61,901 bases of DNA from an uncultured Alistipes sp. (GCA_944320665.1 CALUII010000004.1:1-61901), one strand, 5' to 3'; positions 1 through 9,781 are shown, numbered from the stretch's first letter. The notes: generated by a model not told the origin, from the sequence alone. Numbers and translations are program-made.

Positions 1-1
1 C

Positions 2-1375
2 CTCGACCTGCGCCGCCCGCCGCTGCAGCGCAACCTGATCCTCCGCCACAAAATGGCACAGGAGATCCGCCGCTTCCTCGACAGCGAGGGATTCCTCGAG
101 ATCGAAACCCCCTATCTGGTGGGCTCGACGCCCGAAGGCGCACGCGACTTCGTGGTTCCGAGCCGCATGAACCCCAACCAGTTCTACGCCCTGCCGCAGT
201 CGCCCCAGACGCTCAAGCAGCTGCTCATGGTGGCCGGCTATGACCGCTACTTCCAGATCGTGCGCTGCTTCCGCGACGAAGACCTGCGCGCCGACCGCCA
301 GCCCGAATTCACGCAGATCGACTGCGAAATGTCGTTCGTCGAGCAGGAGGATATCCTCGAGATCTTCGAACGCTGGGCCAAGCACATGTTCCATGAGGTG
401 ATGGGCATCGACTTCACGGAGCCCTTCCGCCGCATGCCCTGGATCGAGGCGATGGAGAAGTACGGCTCGGACAAACCCGACCTGCGCTTCGGCATGGAGT
501 TCTCGGATCTGACCGACCTGGCCCACGGCCACGGATTCAGCGTCTTCGACAGCGCGGAGTATGTCACGGGCTTTGCCGCCACGGGCTGCGCATCGTACAC
601 ACGCAAGCAGATCGACGCCCTGACCGAATACGTGAAACGTCCGCAGGTCGGTGCCAAAGGCCTCGTATGGATCCGCCTGGAGGCCGACGGCAACGTGAAA
701 TCCTCGATCGACAAGTTCTACACACCCGACCAGGTGCGTGCCATGGCCGAGCGCTGCGGCGCCCAATCCGGCGACCTGGTGCTGATCCTCTGCGGCAAGA
801 AGTTCGAGGCGCTGACGCAACTCTGCGCCCTGCGCCTGGAGGTGGCCCGCCAACTCGGACTGCGCGATCCGCAGAAGTTCGCCCCGCTGTGGGTCGTTGA
901 CTTCCCGATGTTCGAGTGGGACGAGGAGACGCAGCGCTTCTATGCGATGCACCACCCCTTCACTTCGCCCAAACCCGAGGACATACAGTACCTCGAGAGC
1001 GACCCGGGCCGCGTGCGCGCCAATGCCTACGACTTCGTCTGCAACGGTACGGAGATCGGCGGCGGTTCGATCCGTATCCACGACGCCGTGCTCCAGGCCC
1101 GGATCTTCAAGGCGCTGGGCTTCACGCCCGAGCGTGCGCAGGAGCAGTTCGGCTTCCTGATGAATGCCTTCAAGTTCGGTGCACCCCCTCACGGAGGTCT
1201 GGCCTTCGGTTTCGACCGTCTGTGTTCGCTCTTTGGCGGCTCGGACTCGATCCGCGACTTCATCGCCTTCCCGAAAAACAACGCCGGCCGCGACGTGATG
1301 CTCGATGCCCCCTCGTATCTGGACCAGTCGCAACTCGACGAGCTCTACCTCGAACTGCGCAAACCCGAGGCATAA
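2..1375 (+). CDS. aspS: Aspartate--tRNA ligase, 5' end missing
   Basis: Class II aminoacyl-tRNA synthetase that charges tRNA-Asp with aspartate in the cytoplasm. The reading frame is already open at base 2, so the N-terminal OB-fold anticodon-binding domain and the true start lie outside the window; about 458 of a usual 580-590 residues are visible. The catalytic core is clear: the motif 2 stretch [19 protein letters not shown] near bases 266-325, the bacterial insertion domain in the middle, and motif 3 GLAFGFDRL near 1198-1224. The gene ends at a strong convergent terminator. Identification is secure; only the start is unknown. Confidence 0.97.
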   Translation, partial: LDLRRPPLQRNLILRHKMAQEIRRFLDSEGFLEIETPYLVGSTPEGARDFVVPSRMNPNQFYALPQSPQTLKQLLMVAGYDRYFQIVRCFRDEDLRADRQPEFTQIDCEMSFVEQEDILEIFERWAKHMFHEVMGIDFTEPFRRMPWIEAMEKYGSDKPDLRFGMEFSDLTDLAHGHGFSVFDSAEYVTGFAATGCASYTRKQIDALTEYVKRPQVGAKGLVWIRLEADGNVKSSIDKFYTPDQVRAMAERCGAQSGDLVLILCGKKFEALTQLCALRLEVARQLGLRDPQKFAPLWVVDFPMFEWDEETQRFYAMHHPFTSPKPEDIQYLESDPGRVRANAYDFVCNGTEIGGGSIRIHDAVLQARIFKALGFTPERAQEQFGFLMNAFKFGAPPHGGLAFGFDRLCSLFGGSDSIRDFIAFPKNNAGRDVMLDAPSYLDQSQLDELYLELRKPEA

Positions 1376-1401
1376 CGAAGACCTACATACGAATACATAC
1401 G

Positions 1402-1446
1402 AAAGAGAGCGGGTGAGGAAAAAATCCTCGCCCGCTCTCTTTTTCG
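1402..1446. terminator. Bidirectional terminator between aspS and the DUF2752 gene
   Basis: An 18-bp stem (1402-1419 with 1425-1442, one mismatch) around a short A-rich loop, with runs of A on one side and T on the other. It lies between convergent genes and can serve both. Confidence 0.85.
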
Positions 1447-1451
1447 TTCAT

Positions 1452-1838
1452 TCAGCCGACTACCCCCGGCAGATTCCGCACAACCCACCAGACGACGAAC
1501 AGCAGGCAATAGCCATAGGCCACCCACCGGTGCTGTACGACGGGTCGCACACGCTGCGCCATCCGCCCCTTGTCGAGTGCGGTCCACGCCACGGCCAGAA
1601 AATAGGGCACCGAAACCACCAGAAAGGGGTTGAACCTCAACGCCTCGACCACCTCGCCGTGCAACAGACTGTACAGGGCCCGCTGTCCTCCGCAGGCCGG
1701 GCAGTCCAGCCCCGTGAGGGTACGGAACGGACAATGCGGCACCCACACGCTATGCGACGGATCGACCGCATAGTAGAGTGCCGCCACGGTCAACAGCATG
1801 ACCGGGATGCCGATCCACCCAAACGCCCGACGCCTCAA
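1452..1838 (-). CDS. DUF2752 family membrane protein
   Basis: A 128-residue protein with the DUF2752 signature CPFRTLTGLDCPACGGQRA around residues 36-54 and about three hydrophobic segments (residues 9-26, 70-86, 106-122). The family is common in Bacteroidetes; its function is not known. The start is unusual: the frame opens with TTG at 1838-1836, directly after the TGA stop of the upstream CD225 gene, so translation is probably coupled. An internal ATG at residue 14 is the alternative, but it would remove most of the first membrane segment. Confidence 0.8.
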   Translation of the reverse strand: MRRRAFGWIGIPVMLLTVAALYYAVDPSHSVWVPHCPFRTLTGLDCPACGGQRALYSLLHGEVVEALRFNPFLVVSVPYFLAVAWTALDKGRMAQRVRPVVQHRWVAYGYCLLFVVWWVVRNLPGVVG

Positions 1839-2219
1839 TCAATAGTTGTAAAAGGGCAATGAAAAAGCCGCAGCAAAGACCACCACGACGATCAGGTAGA
1901 TGAGCCAGCAGACGGCCGCCACACCGACCGAAACCCACGTCCACGTACGGGCATTGCGGGCCGAACGCCGTGCAGCGTCGTAGTTCCCGGCAAACCAATA
2001 CCCATCGACCTGCGATGCGTAGACAATGGCCACGATGCCGAAGGGCAGGCAACAGAGGATCGTACTGATGATGGCCCACGGCAGGAAATTATCGGGTTTC
2101 ACCTGATCGGGCTGCGGTGCGGCAGCCGTGGAGTTGGGGGCAGCCGTCGGGGTAGCGGAGGGTGCCGGAGACGCATTTTCTGCTGCGCCGGAGTCCGGCT
2201 TGGGATCAAGAACTTCCAT
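1839..2219 (-). CDS. CD225/dispanin family membrane protein
   Basis: A 126-residue protein with a Pro/Ala-rich disordered N-terminus (about 40 residues) and a CD225 domain: the DNFLPWAIISTILCCLPFG stretch is a re-entrant/first hydrophobic segment with two adjacent cysteines, then a loop with YDAARRSARNARTW, then a second transmembrane segment near the C-terminus. This is the fold family of animal IFITM proteins; bacterial members have no settled function. I chose the ATG at 2219 because the TATATTTG promoter at 2261-2254 would exclude earlier starts. It forms an operon with the DUF2752 gene, with no spacer between them. Confidence 0.82.
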   Translation of the reverse strand: MEVLDPKPDSGAAENASPAPSATPTAAPNSTAAAPQPDQVKPDNFLPWAIISTILCCLPFGIVAIVYASQVDGYWFAGNYDAARRSARNARTWTWVSVGVAAVCWLIYLIVVVVFAAAFSLPFYNY

Positions 2220-2253
2220 CTGAATGCAAATAATTAGGTTCGTGTAGTAAATA

Positions 2254-2283
2254 CAAATATACGTCTTTTCCCGTAAAATACAA
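2254..2283 (-). promoter_or_regulatory. Promoter of the CD225-DUF2752 operon
   Basis: On the minus strand: -33 TTG at 2283-2281, 19-nt spacer, -7 TATATTTG at 2261-2254. Both elements fit the Bacteroidetes primary-sigma consensus (TTG, then TAnnTTTG). Confidence 0.8.
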
Positions 2284-2336
2284 CCTCCCAAGCGCGCACG
2301 CAGCAGAAACGCAGCCCGAAATTTCGCAGCCGGGCC

Positions 2337-2367
2337 TTGCTCGACCCGAGAAAATCCACTAATTTTG
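2337..2367 (+). promoter_or_regulatory. Promoter of the monooxygenase gene
   Basis: -33 TTG at 2337-2339, 20-nt spacer, -7 TAATTTTG at 2360-2367. It diverges from the CD225 promoter and fixes the downstream start at 2400, because an earlier in-frame start codon at 2337 lies inside the promoter. Confidence 0.8.
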
Positions 2368-2399
2368 GCCGGACAAAATATAAGAAGCCATTTTCAACT

Positions 2400-2675
2400 A
2401 TGATCCGACTCAATGCCTTCGCCCGCACGACGGACGAACACCGTGATGAATTCATCCGCCTGGCCCGGGAACTGGTTGCCGCTTCGCTCGGTGACGAAGG
2501 GTGTGTAGCCTACGACCTCTTCACCAGCGCCACACGGCCCGACGTGCTGATGATCTGCGAGACGTGGCGCGACGACGCGGCCCTCGCCGCACACAAGGCC
2601 GTATCGCACTTCACGCGCATCGTTCCGCGGCTGCGCGAATTGGCCGAAATGAAAACCGAACGTTTCGACTTCTAG
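2400..2675 (+). CDS. Antibiotic biosynthesis monooxygenase (ABM) family protein
   Basis: A 91-residue single-domain protein of the dimeric alpha/beta-barrel ABM superfamily, which includes cofactor-free quinol monooxygenases such as YgiN. Visible family features are the opening MIRLNAF strand, the GCVAYDLF strand, the ICETWRDDAALAAHKA segment, and the terminal SHFTRIVPRLRELAEM helix. It stands alone between its own promoter and a bidirectional terminator. The substrate cannot be deduced; a role in quinone or stress metabolism is only the family default. Confidence 0.85.
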   Translation: MIRLNAFARTTDEHRDEFIRLARELVAASLGDEGCVAYDLFTSATRPDVLMICETWRDDAALAAHKAVSHFTRIVPRLRELAEMKTERFDF

Positions 2676-2711
2676 TTTCCAGCGGCATCGGCCCAACCGA
2701 CCCGCACACAC

Positions 2712-2758
2712 AAGCGAGAGAGCTGCTCCCTGCGCGGGGAGCAGCTCTCTCGCTTTTC
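2712..2758. terminator. Bidirectional terminator, 19-bp perfect stem
   Basis: Perfect inverted repeat 2712-2730 / 2737-2755 with a 6-nt loop, flanked by A on the left and T on the right, between the convergent monooxygenase and small membrane protein genes. Confidence 0.92.
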
Positions 2759-2772
2759 AGCTGATTTACAGC

Positions 2773-3096
2773 TTACATCGTTGCCACGGCCGCACCGACC
2801 GCAGCCAGAATGATGATCAGTACGATCAGTCCCAGGCACGAAATGACCAAGCCGGCAATCGACAATCCTTTCGGCTGGCGGAATACGCCGACAAACGAAA
2901 AGATCAGACCCAACAGCCAGAGAATCCATCCCAGCACGGGCACCCAACTGAATACCAGACCCAGCAGTGCAAGTACGAAACCGGCCGTACCCAGACTGTT
3001 CGATCGTCTCGGAGCCTCCTGATTGATAATAATGGTTTGACCACCGTTCTGGCCACCGTTCTCAGGATTGCATTTCGGTTGGTTAACTTCCTCCAT
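2773..3096 (-). CDS. Small DUF4190-like two-helix membrane protein
   Basis: A 107-residue protein with a polar Asn/Gln/Gly-rich N-terminus and two or three long hydrophobic stretches (about residues 37-70 and 82-106), the layout of DUF4190-type small integral membrane proteins. No catalytic motif is visible. I chose the ATG at 3096. A longer form beginning at 3210 is possible, since a TATATTCG element at 3241-3234 lies just upstream of it, but the extra 38 residues look unlike protein of this family. Function unknown. Confidence 0.65.
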   Translation of the reverse strand: MEEVNQPKCNPENGGQNGGQTIIINQEAPRRSNSLGTAGFVLALLGLVFSWVPVLGWILWLLGLIFSFVGVFRQPKGLSIAGLVISCLGLIVLIIILAAVGAAVATM

Positions 3097-3349
3097 AACA
3101 CAAAGAAATTTGTTCTGTCCGCACCTCGGCAGCATTCTTAAATCGGGTGAAAGCAGGGTGCCGAAAGCCTCTTCCGACAACGCCTCGCAAGGCTTGGAAG
3201 ACAAACTCATGCTTTCACGCAGGTGATATGAAGCGAATATAACGTTTTTTTCTGTAAAATTCACTATTTTCTCCTCAAAAAACACATCTGTCTCGTAGAG
3301 CCCGCTTCAAAAACTTCGCTCCACAAGGGCACGGCACCCAGTTTTTCAC

Positions 3350-3357
3350 TATCTTTG
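3350..3357 (+). promoter_or_regulatory. -7 element of the rarA operon
   Basis: TATCTTTG at 3350-3357. No good -33 TTG is visible. The position makes the in-frame start codon at 3355 unusable and supports the start at 3382. Confidence 0.65.
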
Positions 3358-3381
3358 ACCCGATTTACACATTCGCCCGAC

Positions 3382-4656
3382 ATGTCGAACACCCCGTTAG
3401 CTGAACGTCTGCGCCCCCACACGCTCGATGACTACATCGGGCAGGAGCATCTTGTGGGTAAAAACGGCGTCTTCCGCAAGTTTTTCGAGACGGGCAACGT
3501 ACCGTCGTTCATCCTCTGGGGCCCGCCCGGTGTGGGCAAAACGACCCTCGCACGCATCGTCGCCACGCAGCTGCAACGTCCCTTCTACACGCTGTCGGCC
3601 GTTACGTCGGGCGTGAAGGAGGTGCGCGAAGTGATCGAAAATGCAAAAAAACAACGGTTCTTCGACGCGCGGCCTCCGTTTCTCTTCATCGACGAGATCC
3701 ACCGATTCAACAAATCGCAGCAGGACTCGCTGCTCGGTGCCGTCGAACAAGGTGTCTTCACACTCATCGGCGCCACCACCGAGAACCCCTCGTTCGAGGT
3801 AATCTCACCGCTGTTGAGCCGCTGTCAGGTCTACACGCTGCGGCCGATGAATGACGAGGAGCTGCAGCGGCTGCTCGACCGCGCACTGACAACCGACGTG
3901 GAGCTGAAAGGACGGCAGATCGAAGTGCAGGAGACCGGTGCACTGTTCCGCTTCTCCGGCGGCGACGCCCGCAAGCTGCTCAATATCCTCGACATCGTGG
4001 TGGGGGCGACCGACGGCCCGGTGTGCATCACGGACCAGTACGTCACCGACTGCCTGCAGCAGAACATCGCCCTCTACGACAAGAACGGCGAACAGCACTA
4101 CGACGTCATCTCGGCCTTCATCAAGTCCGTCCGCGGCAGCGACCCCAATGCGGCGATCTACTACCTGGCGCGCATGCTGGCCGGCGGCGAGGAGCCGCGC
4201 TTCATCGCACGTCGTCTGGTGATCCTCGCCTCGGAGGACATCGGGCTGGCCAACCCCAACGCCCTGCTGCTGGCCAACGCCTGCTTCGACACGGTGCACA
4301 AGATCGGCATGCCCGAGGCACGCATCACGCTGGCCGAAACGACGATCTATCTGGCCACCTGCCCGAAGAGCAATTCGGCCTACATGGCTATCAACAAGGC
4401 CCTGGCCCTGGTCGAACACGACACGACAAACCGTCCCGTACCGCTCCACCTGCGCAACGCACCGACCAAACTGATGCAGCGCGAGGGCTACGGCAAAGGG
4501 TACAAGTACGCTCACGACTATGCGGGCAACTTCGCCGAGCTGGAGTTTATGCCCGACACCCTCATCGGCACCCGCTTCTACGAACCGAACGAGGGCAACC
4601 CCCAGGAGGCCCGCATCGCCGAACGCATCCGTACACTATGGAAAGGAAAATATTGA
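3382..4656 (+). CDS. rarA: Replication-associated recombination protein A (AAA+ ATPase)
   Basis: RarA/MgsA, the bacterial homologue of eukaryotic WRNIP1/Mgs1; a clamp-loader-like AAA+ ATPase acting at stalled replication forks. The 424-residue protein shows Walker A GPPGVGKTT (about residue 48), Walker B FLFIDEIHRF, sensor 1 IGATTENPSFEV, sensor 2 SGGDARKLLN, and the C-terminal tetramerisation region with DPNAAIYYLARML and RFIARRLVILASEDIGLANP. Its last 19 bases overlap the following membrane protein gene, so the three genes rarA, 4638-5108 and 5105-5605 form one operon. Confidence 0.96.
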   Translation: MSNTPLAERLRPHTLDDYIGQEHLVGKNGVFRKFFETGNVPSFILWGPPGVGKTTLARIVATQLQRPFYTLSAVTSGVKEVREVIENAKKQRFFDARPPFLFIDEIHRFNKSQQDSLLGAVEQGVFTLIGATTENPSFEVISPLLSRCQVYTLRPMNDEELQRLLDRALTTDVELKGRQIEVQETGALFRFSGGDARKLLNILDIVVGATDGPVCITDQYVTDCLQQNIALYDKNGEQHYDVISAFIKSVRGSDPNAAIYYLARMLAGGEEPRFIARRLVILASEDIGLANPNALLLANACFDTVHKIGMPEARITLAETTIYLATCPKSNSAYMAINKALALVEHDTTNRPVPLHLRNAPTKLMQREGYGKGYKYAHDYAGNFAELEFMPDTLIGTRFYEPNEGNPQEARIAERIRTLWKGKY

Positions 4657-5108
4657 CCTCCCGCACCACGGCACCCTCCGGCTGGCAACGCACGGCACTG
4701 CAGATCGGCGCCTGGATCAACCTGCTGCTCGCCGTGGGGCATCTGCTCTGCCTGCTTGCCCCCGGGCGCATCTTCCGTCTCTACGGCATCGAACACACGA
4801 TGTCCCGTATCGCCGCCATCGCTCCGTCGCTCCCGTCGTGGATCATCGTCGGCGTTGCCGGCGGATTGCTCGTATGCGCGCTCTATGGATTCGCCGGAGC
4901 GGGCTTGCATCTGCCTCTTCCGCGGGTTCGCCCCTTGGTCCTCACCATCGGCGCACTCTTTCTGCTCCGCGCCCTCGGCGGTGCGGCACTCATGCTCATC
5001 CTGCACTCCAGCCCCGCCACCGAATGGAGTGCGGCTCTGATCGCCGGCATTCTCGGAACACTCTATCTTGCGGGAGGTCGAGGCATCACAAAAAAACAAA
5101 ACGCATGA
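4638..5108 (+). CDS. Uncharacterised four-helix membrane protein
   Basis: A 156-residue protein with four predicted membrane helices (about residues 22-44, 64-88, 96-118, 128-146) and charged ends. I do not recognise a named family. It starts inside the end of rarA and its stop overlaps the next start (ATGA at 5105-5108), so it is translationally coupled on both sides. Codon use matches the neighbours, and the frame is open only here with a plausible start, which argues that it is real despite the lack of a known domain. Confidence 0.75.
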   Translation: MERKILTSRTTAPSGWQRTALQIGAWINLLLAVGHLLCLLAPGRIFRLYGIEHTMSRIAAIAPSLPSWIIVGVAGGLLVCALYGFAGAGLHLPLPRVRPLVLTIGALFLLRALGGAALMLILHSSPATEWSAALIAGILGTLYLAGGRGITKKQNA

Positions 5109-5605
5109 AACGCATCGGCATCCTCTCGGATACGCACGGCACGTTCGACGCACCGCTCGAGGAGTTCCTGCGCGACGTGGACGAAATCTGGCACGCCGGC
5201 GACATCGGCTCACTCGAGCTGGCCGACCGCATTGCCCGGTTCAAACCCCTGCGCGCCGTCTCGGGCAACATCGACGGCGGCGATGTACGTCGCGTCTGGC
5301 CCGAATTCACGGCCTTCCGCTGCGAGGAGGTCGAAGTGCTGATGACTCACATCGGCGGCTGGCCCCGGCATTACGATCCCCGGGCCGTTCGACGCATTCA
5401 GCAGGTACGCCCGCGACTCTTCATCGCGGGCCATTCGCACATCCTGCGCGTGATGTACGACCCCGTGTACGAGTTGCTCCACGTCAATCCGGGCGCAGCC
5501 GGGTGCTACGGATTCCACAAGGTCCGCACGGCCGTACGCCTCACGATCGACGGCTCCGAGATGCGCGACATGGAGGTCGGCGAATGGCCCCGGGCAGACC
5601 GCTGA
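5105..5605 (+). CDS. YfcE/MJ0936-type metallophosphoesterase
   Basis: A 166-residue calcineurin-like phosphoesterase. The metal-binding motifs are in order: SDTHG (about residues 8-12), HAGDIG, SGNID (the GNxD variant typical of YfcE/MJ0936), MTHIGG and AGHSH. Enzymes of this group hydrolyse phosphodiesters with two divalent metals in the cytoplasm; the physiological substrate is usually unknown. It is the third gene of the rarA operon, with a 4-bp overlap with the gene before it. Confidence 0.9.
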   Translation: MKRIGILSDTHGTFDAPLEEFLRDVDEIWHAGDIGSLELADRIARFKPLRAVSGNIDGGDVRRVWPEFTAFRCEEVEVLMTHIGGWPRHYDPRAVRRIQQVRPRLFIAGHSHILRVMYDPVYELLHVNPGAAGCYGFHKVRTAVRLTIDGSEMRDMEVGEWPRADR

Positions 5606-5790
5606 CTTGCGAAGGCAACCGAAATGAAAAAATTTTAAATTCTTCCACCCGGCCGAATCGGCTGGAAATCACCCATCGGTTCCGAATCCCCGGCCGGAGG
5701 CCCCTCAAAGGACATAATAGACAAGCCTGCAGCGCCGTTCTTCTTGCGACAAACAACATTTGTGAGAAACGATTAGAACGACGCTGAATC

Positions 5791-8190
5791 ATGAACCGAC
5801 TTTCCAAAACGCTCGAGGGCCTGCTGGCCCGCACGGCATTCAACACAACGAAGTCCGGGCAGACGCACTCGCTCCAAGACTTCCTCTTTCTGGAGCTCCT
5901 TCACGAAGAGGGATCGCTCGCCTATCAACTGCTGGCCTCCCGTCTGAAGGACTGGGAACTGTTCCAGATCCGCCTCCGCATCGAACACGAACTGCGCGTG
6001 GCTCCGACCGACACCACGCCGCAACTTCCCGCATACTTTTTCCGCACCTTTGCCGAAGAGTTGGCCGCCGCATACGACTCGGTACGCCACCTGTCGACGG
6101 CCCATGCCCTGATCCGCATCGCCTCGGACCGCACAACGGCAGCCGCCCGCGTACTGGAGATGTACCACCTGACCCCGGAACTGCTTGCCGCCGAACTGCA
6201 GAGACTGACCGCCCCTGCAGGTGGCGAGCGACAGCATTCCATGCATCTGGAGCAGGCCGATTCCGAAGTCTTCCCGCACTCCACCCCATTTCGCCCGTCA
6301 GACACCCCCGACGAGCCCTCCACCGCCGTACAGGACACCACGCTGCGGCAGTTGGCACCCTTCGGCACGGAACTCACGCGCCTGGCCCGTGAAGGGGCAT
6401 TAGATCCCGTGATCGGACGCGAGGCCGAGATCGACCGCATGGTGCAGATCCTCTCGCGCCGCCGCAAGAACAATCCGATCCTTGTCGGTGAGGCGGGCGT
6501 AGGCAAAAGCGCCCTCGTCGAGGGGCTGGCTCAGCGCATTGTCACGGGCAACGTTCCCCGTACGCTCGCCGGACGGCGGATCTTCTCGCTCGACCTCGCC
6601 TCGCTGGTGGCCGGCACGAAATTTCGCGGCGAGTTCGAAGAGCGCATGCAGCAACTGCTCGAAGCGCTGCGTTCGTCACACGATACGATCCTCTTCATCG
6701 ACGAGATCCATACCATCGTCGGCGCCGGCGCCACACAGGGCAGCCTCGATGCGGCCAATCTGCTCAAGCCCCTGCTGGCCCGCGGCGAGGTGCAGACGAT
6801 CGGTGCCACCACTCTCGACGAATACCGTGAGCAGATCGAACGCGATCCGGCCCTCGAACGTCGTTTCCAACGGGTGCTCGTCGAGCCCACGTCTCCCGAG
6901 GCCACGCTCCACATCCTGAAGCAGCTGGCACCCCACTACGAACGCCACCACGGCGTACACTACACCGAATCCGCCTTGCAGGCATGTGTCACACTGGCCG
7001 ACCGCTACCTCACGGAGCGCCACTTCCCGGACAAGGCGATCGACCTGCTCGACGAGGCCGGCGCACGACTCCATCTGTCGACCGCCCCAGTACCTCAACC
7101 CGCCGCCTGCAATGCGGCAGAACATTCGGACCGCACCGCGGAGGCCCCCGCCCTTCTTCTACCGGAGATCGACGAACGCCACATCGCCGAGGTGCTCACC
7201 TCGATGACAGGCATCCCGACCGAACGGCTCACAAGCGGCGAACGCGAACGGCTGCAAGGGCTGCAGGCTCATCTGCAACGCCACGTCATCGGACAACACG
7301 AAGCCGTGGAGCGCATCTCGCGCACGATCCGCCGGGCACGCGCCGGACTGAAGGACGAACGACGACCGATCGGGGTATTCCTTTTCGTCGGACCGACGGG
7401 TGTGGGCAAGACGCTGCTGGCCAAGGAGGTTTCGAAATGGCTCTTCGATGAACGACGCGGATTGATCCGCATCGACATGAGCGAATACAGCGAAAAACAC
7501 AACGTCTCCCGTCTGATCGGCTCGCCACCGGGTTACGTGGGTTACGGCGAAGGCGGCCAACTGACCGAAGCCGTACGCCGTCAACCCTATGCGGTCGTGC
7601 TCTTCGACGAGATCGAGAAGGCCCATCCCGACCTCTTCAACACGCTGCTCCAGCTCCTCGACGAGGGGCATCTGACCGACGGTGCAGGGCGCCGCGTCGA
7701 CTTCCGCAACACGATCCTCATCATGACATCGAACGTCGGCTCACGCGCAGCGGCTCTTCGCCCCGCACCCGTCGGCTACACCGCCGGCCTCCCCGACCCG
7801 GCTGCATCCGATGCCGCCACGAACGACCTCTATCGCCGGGAACTCGAACGGACCTTCGCCCCGGAGTTTCTCAATCGCGTGGACGACATCGTGGTCTTCC
7901 GCACGCTCGAACCGCACGACGTCGAACGGATCGTCGATCTCGAATTGCGCGACATCGTCTCCCGCACCGAACGACTCGGATACCGCATCCGCATCACCGA
8001 CCGAGCCAAACAACGACTTGCGGAGCTGGGCTACGAATCCCGCTACGGCGCCCGTGCCCTGCGGCGCACGCTGCTCGACCGCGTGGAGGAGCCGCTCGCG
8101 GCGTTGATCGTCGACGGCCAGCTGCGTTCGGGAGATACGGTCGTAGTCGAATCCGACCGCTTGCAGGGTGTGCGGCTGCGGGTTGCCTGA
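5791..8190 (+). CDS. clpC: ClpA/ClpC-type AAA+ unfoldase lacking a middle domain
   Basis: A 799-residue two-ring AAA+ chaperone. Residues 1-150 form a divergent Clp N-domain. AAA1 carries Walker A GEAGVGKS (about 233) and Walker [16 protein letters not shown]2 carries Walker A GPTGVGKT (about 534) and Walker [18 protein letters not shown] tripeptide near residue 660 sits where ClpC has its ClpP-docking VGF loop, so this is a protease partner rather than a ClpB disaggregase. Between AAA1 ([12 protein letters not shown]) and AAA2 there are only about 45 residues before the [13 protein letters not shown] linker, so the coiled-coil M domain (UVR in ClpC) is missing, as in ClpA. It stands alone after a 185-bp gap with no clear TAnnTTTG element. 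Confidence 0.88.
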   Translation: MNRLSKTLEGLLARTAFNTTKSGQTHSLQDFLFLELLHEEGSLAYQLLASRLKDWELFQIRLRIEHELRVAPTDTTPQLPAYFFRTFAEELAAAYDSVRHLSTAHALIRIASDRTTAAARVLEMYHLTPELLAAELQRLTAPAGGERQHSMHLEQADSEVFPHSTPFRPSDTPDEPSTAVQDTTLRQLAPFGTELTRLAREGALDPVIGREAEIDRMVQILSRRRKNNPILVGEAGVGKSALVEGLAQRIVTGNVPRTLAGRRIFSLDLASLVAGTKFRGEFEERMQQLLEALRSSHDTILFIDEIHTIVGAGATQGSLDAANLLKPLLARGEVQTIGATTLDEYREQIERDPALERRFQRVLVEPTSPEATLHILKQLAPHYERHHGVHYTESALQACVTLADRYLTERHFPDKAIDLLDEAGARLHLSTAPVPQPAACNAAEHSDRTAEAPALLLPEIDERHIAEVLTSMTGIPTERLTSGERERLQGLQAHLQRHVIGQHEAVERISRTIRRARAGLKDERRPIGVFLFVGPTGVGKTLLAKEVSKWLFDERRGLIRIDMSEYSEKHNVSRLIGSPPGYVGYGEGGQLTEAVRRQPYAVVLFDEIEKAHPDLFNTLLQLLDEGHLTDGAGRRVDFRNTILIMTSNVGSRAAALRPAPVGYTAGLPDPAASDAATNDLYRRELERTFAPEFLNRVDDIVVFRTLEPHDVERIVDLELRDIVSRTERLGYRIRITDRAKQRLAELGYESRYGARALRRTLLDRVEEPLAALIVDGQLRSGDTVVVESDRLQGVRLRVA

Positions 8191-8236
8191 CACACGGCAC
8201 GCACACACAACGCACATCCGCCCCACGAATACCTCC

Positions 8237-8272
8237 GGGCGTCCGCGACCCTGCAAGTGGTCGCGGACGCCC
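8237..8272. terminator. Strong hairpin downstream of clpC
   Basis: Perfect 14-bp GC-rich stem (8237-8250 / 8259-8272) with an 8-nt loop but no T-run after it; a second short palindrome follows at 8284-8299. It could stabilise or end the clpC mRNA, but it is not a classical intrinsic terminator. Confidence 0.5.
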
Positions 8273-8356
8273 GTCGCTGTGACCGGAGGCTGCGGCCTCC
8301 CCGTCCGGCCAGGAAATATCCATCCACACGAAGCATCCGGAGTCACAATAATTTCG

Positions 8357-8364
8357 TACCTTTG
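8357..8364 (+). promoter_or_regulatory. -7 element of the MATE gene
   Basis: TACCTTTG at 8357-8364, about 35 nt before the start at 8400. It overlaps the earlier in-frame start at 8364 and so rules that start out. No -33 TTG is evident. Confidence 0.65.
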
Positions 8365-8399
8365 TGCCCTTAAACCGTTTTTACGCAAAACCATTTTCC

Positions 8400-9770
8400 A
8401 TGTACCGTTTCTCCGCTTACAAGGAACAATACAAATCCAACCTGCTGTTGGCGTTGCCGGTCGTCATCACCCAATTGGGACAGATCCTCGTGCAGTTTGC
8501 CGATAACCTCATGGTCGGACACTACGGCGGCGACGATCCCACGCCGCTGGCCGCCGTATCGTTCGGCGGTTCGGTCTTCTTCATCCTCTTCATCGCCGGC
8601 ATCGGCGTCACGCTCGGACTCACCCCCCTCATCGGTGAGCTCTTCTCGCAGGGCGACCGCAAACGTTCGTCGGAATATCTGCACAATGCCGTGATCTTCT
8701 ACACGCTGCTGGGCATCGTCGTGGCTGCATTGCAGTATCTGGCCATCCCGCTCATGCCCTACTTGAGGCAGCCGGCCGAGGTGGTCGAAATGGCCCTGCC
8801 CTATTATCGGATGTTGGTCTACAGCATGCCCTTCATCATGCTCTTCTTCGCCTTCAAGCAGTTTCTCGAAGGGGTCGGCAACACCCACGTCGAGATGGTG
8901 ATCGTCCTGATCTGCAACCTGGTCAACATCGGATTCAACTACCTCTTCATCTTCGGCAACGCCGGCGCTCCGGAACTGGGCGCACAGGGCGCAGGACTCG
9001 CCACACTCATCTCACGCATGCTGATGCCCGTAATGGTCATCGGCTACTTCCTCCGCCGCCCACGCTACCGACTCTACCTGCGGGGCTTTTCGCTGCGCAA
9101 CTACTCCTGGAGCACCGTCCGCACCCTGCTGCGCATGGGAGTACCCATCTCGCTCCAGATGTTTCTCGAAAGTTCGGCCTTCGTCGGCACGAGCATCATG
9201 ATGGGCTGGTTCGACACCACCTCGATCAGCGCCAACCAGATCACCATGACTCTGGGCAATTGCGCCTTCATGATCGTGATGTCGATCGGTGCCGCCACCA
9301 CGATCCGCGTCTCGCACTGCTACGGCGCCCGCGACACCGAACAACTGACCCGCGCCGCCAAGGCCTCATATCATCTGGTCCTGGCGTGGAACGCTCTGGC
9401 CGCACTGGTCTTCCTCACGGGCCGGCACTGGATACCGCACCTCTTCACGACCAATGCCGCCGTCATCGAAACGGCCGGCAGCCTGCTCGCTCTGGCCGCA
9501 CTGTACCAACTCTCGGACGGCATACAGAACGTATCGGTCGGCATCCTGCGCGGCCTGCAGGACGTGAAAACCATCTCGCCGATCGCCTTCGTATCGTACT
9601 GGCTGCTCAACCTGCCAATCGGCTACCTGCTGGGCTTCACGCTCGGCATGGGTCCCGAAGGCCTCTACGTGGGATTCACCTTCGGTCTCTCGATGGCCGG
9701 ACTGCTCTACATCCTGCGCATACGACACACCGTCCGCCGCATGAGAAGCGGAATGCTTGCGGCCGTTTGA
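8400..9770 (+). CDS. MATE family efflux transporter
   Basis: A 456-residue inner-membrane multidrug and toxin extrusion transporter with twelve hydrophobic segments in two pseudo-symmetric halves. Family features include the opening KEQYKSNLLLALPVVITQLGQILVQFADNLMVG helix 1 region (seen in pieces), GLTPLIGELFSQGDR after helix 2, and ISANQITMTLGNCAFMI in the second half, matching NorM-type proteins. Drug/cation export is driven by a proton or sodium gradient in this family; the substrate cannot be read from sequence. Single-gene unit with its own promoter. Confidence 0.94.
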   Translation: MYRFSAYKEQYKSNLLLALPVVITQLGQILVQFADNLMVGHYGGDDPTPLAAVSFGGSVFFILFIAGIGVTLGLTPLIGELFSQGDRKRSSEYLHNAVIFYTLLGIVVAALQYLAIPLMPYLRQPAEVVEMALPYYRMLVYSMPFIMLFFAFKQFLEGVGNTHVEMVIVLICNLVNIGFNYLFIFGNAGAPELGAQGAGLATLISRMLMPVMVIGYFLRRPRYRLYLRGFSLRNYSWSTVRTLLRMGVPISLQMFLESSAFVGTSIMMGWFDTTSISANQITMTLGNCAFMIVMSIGAATTIRVSHCYGARDTEQLTRAAKASYHLVLAWNALAALVFLTGRHWIPHLFTTNAAVIETAGSLLALAALYQLSDGIQNVSVGILRGLQDVKTISPIAFVSYWLLNLPIGYLLGFTLGMGPEGLYVGFTFGLSMAGLLYILRIRHTVRRMRSGMLAAV

Positions 9771-9781
9771 AAAATTTTTCC

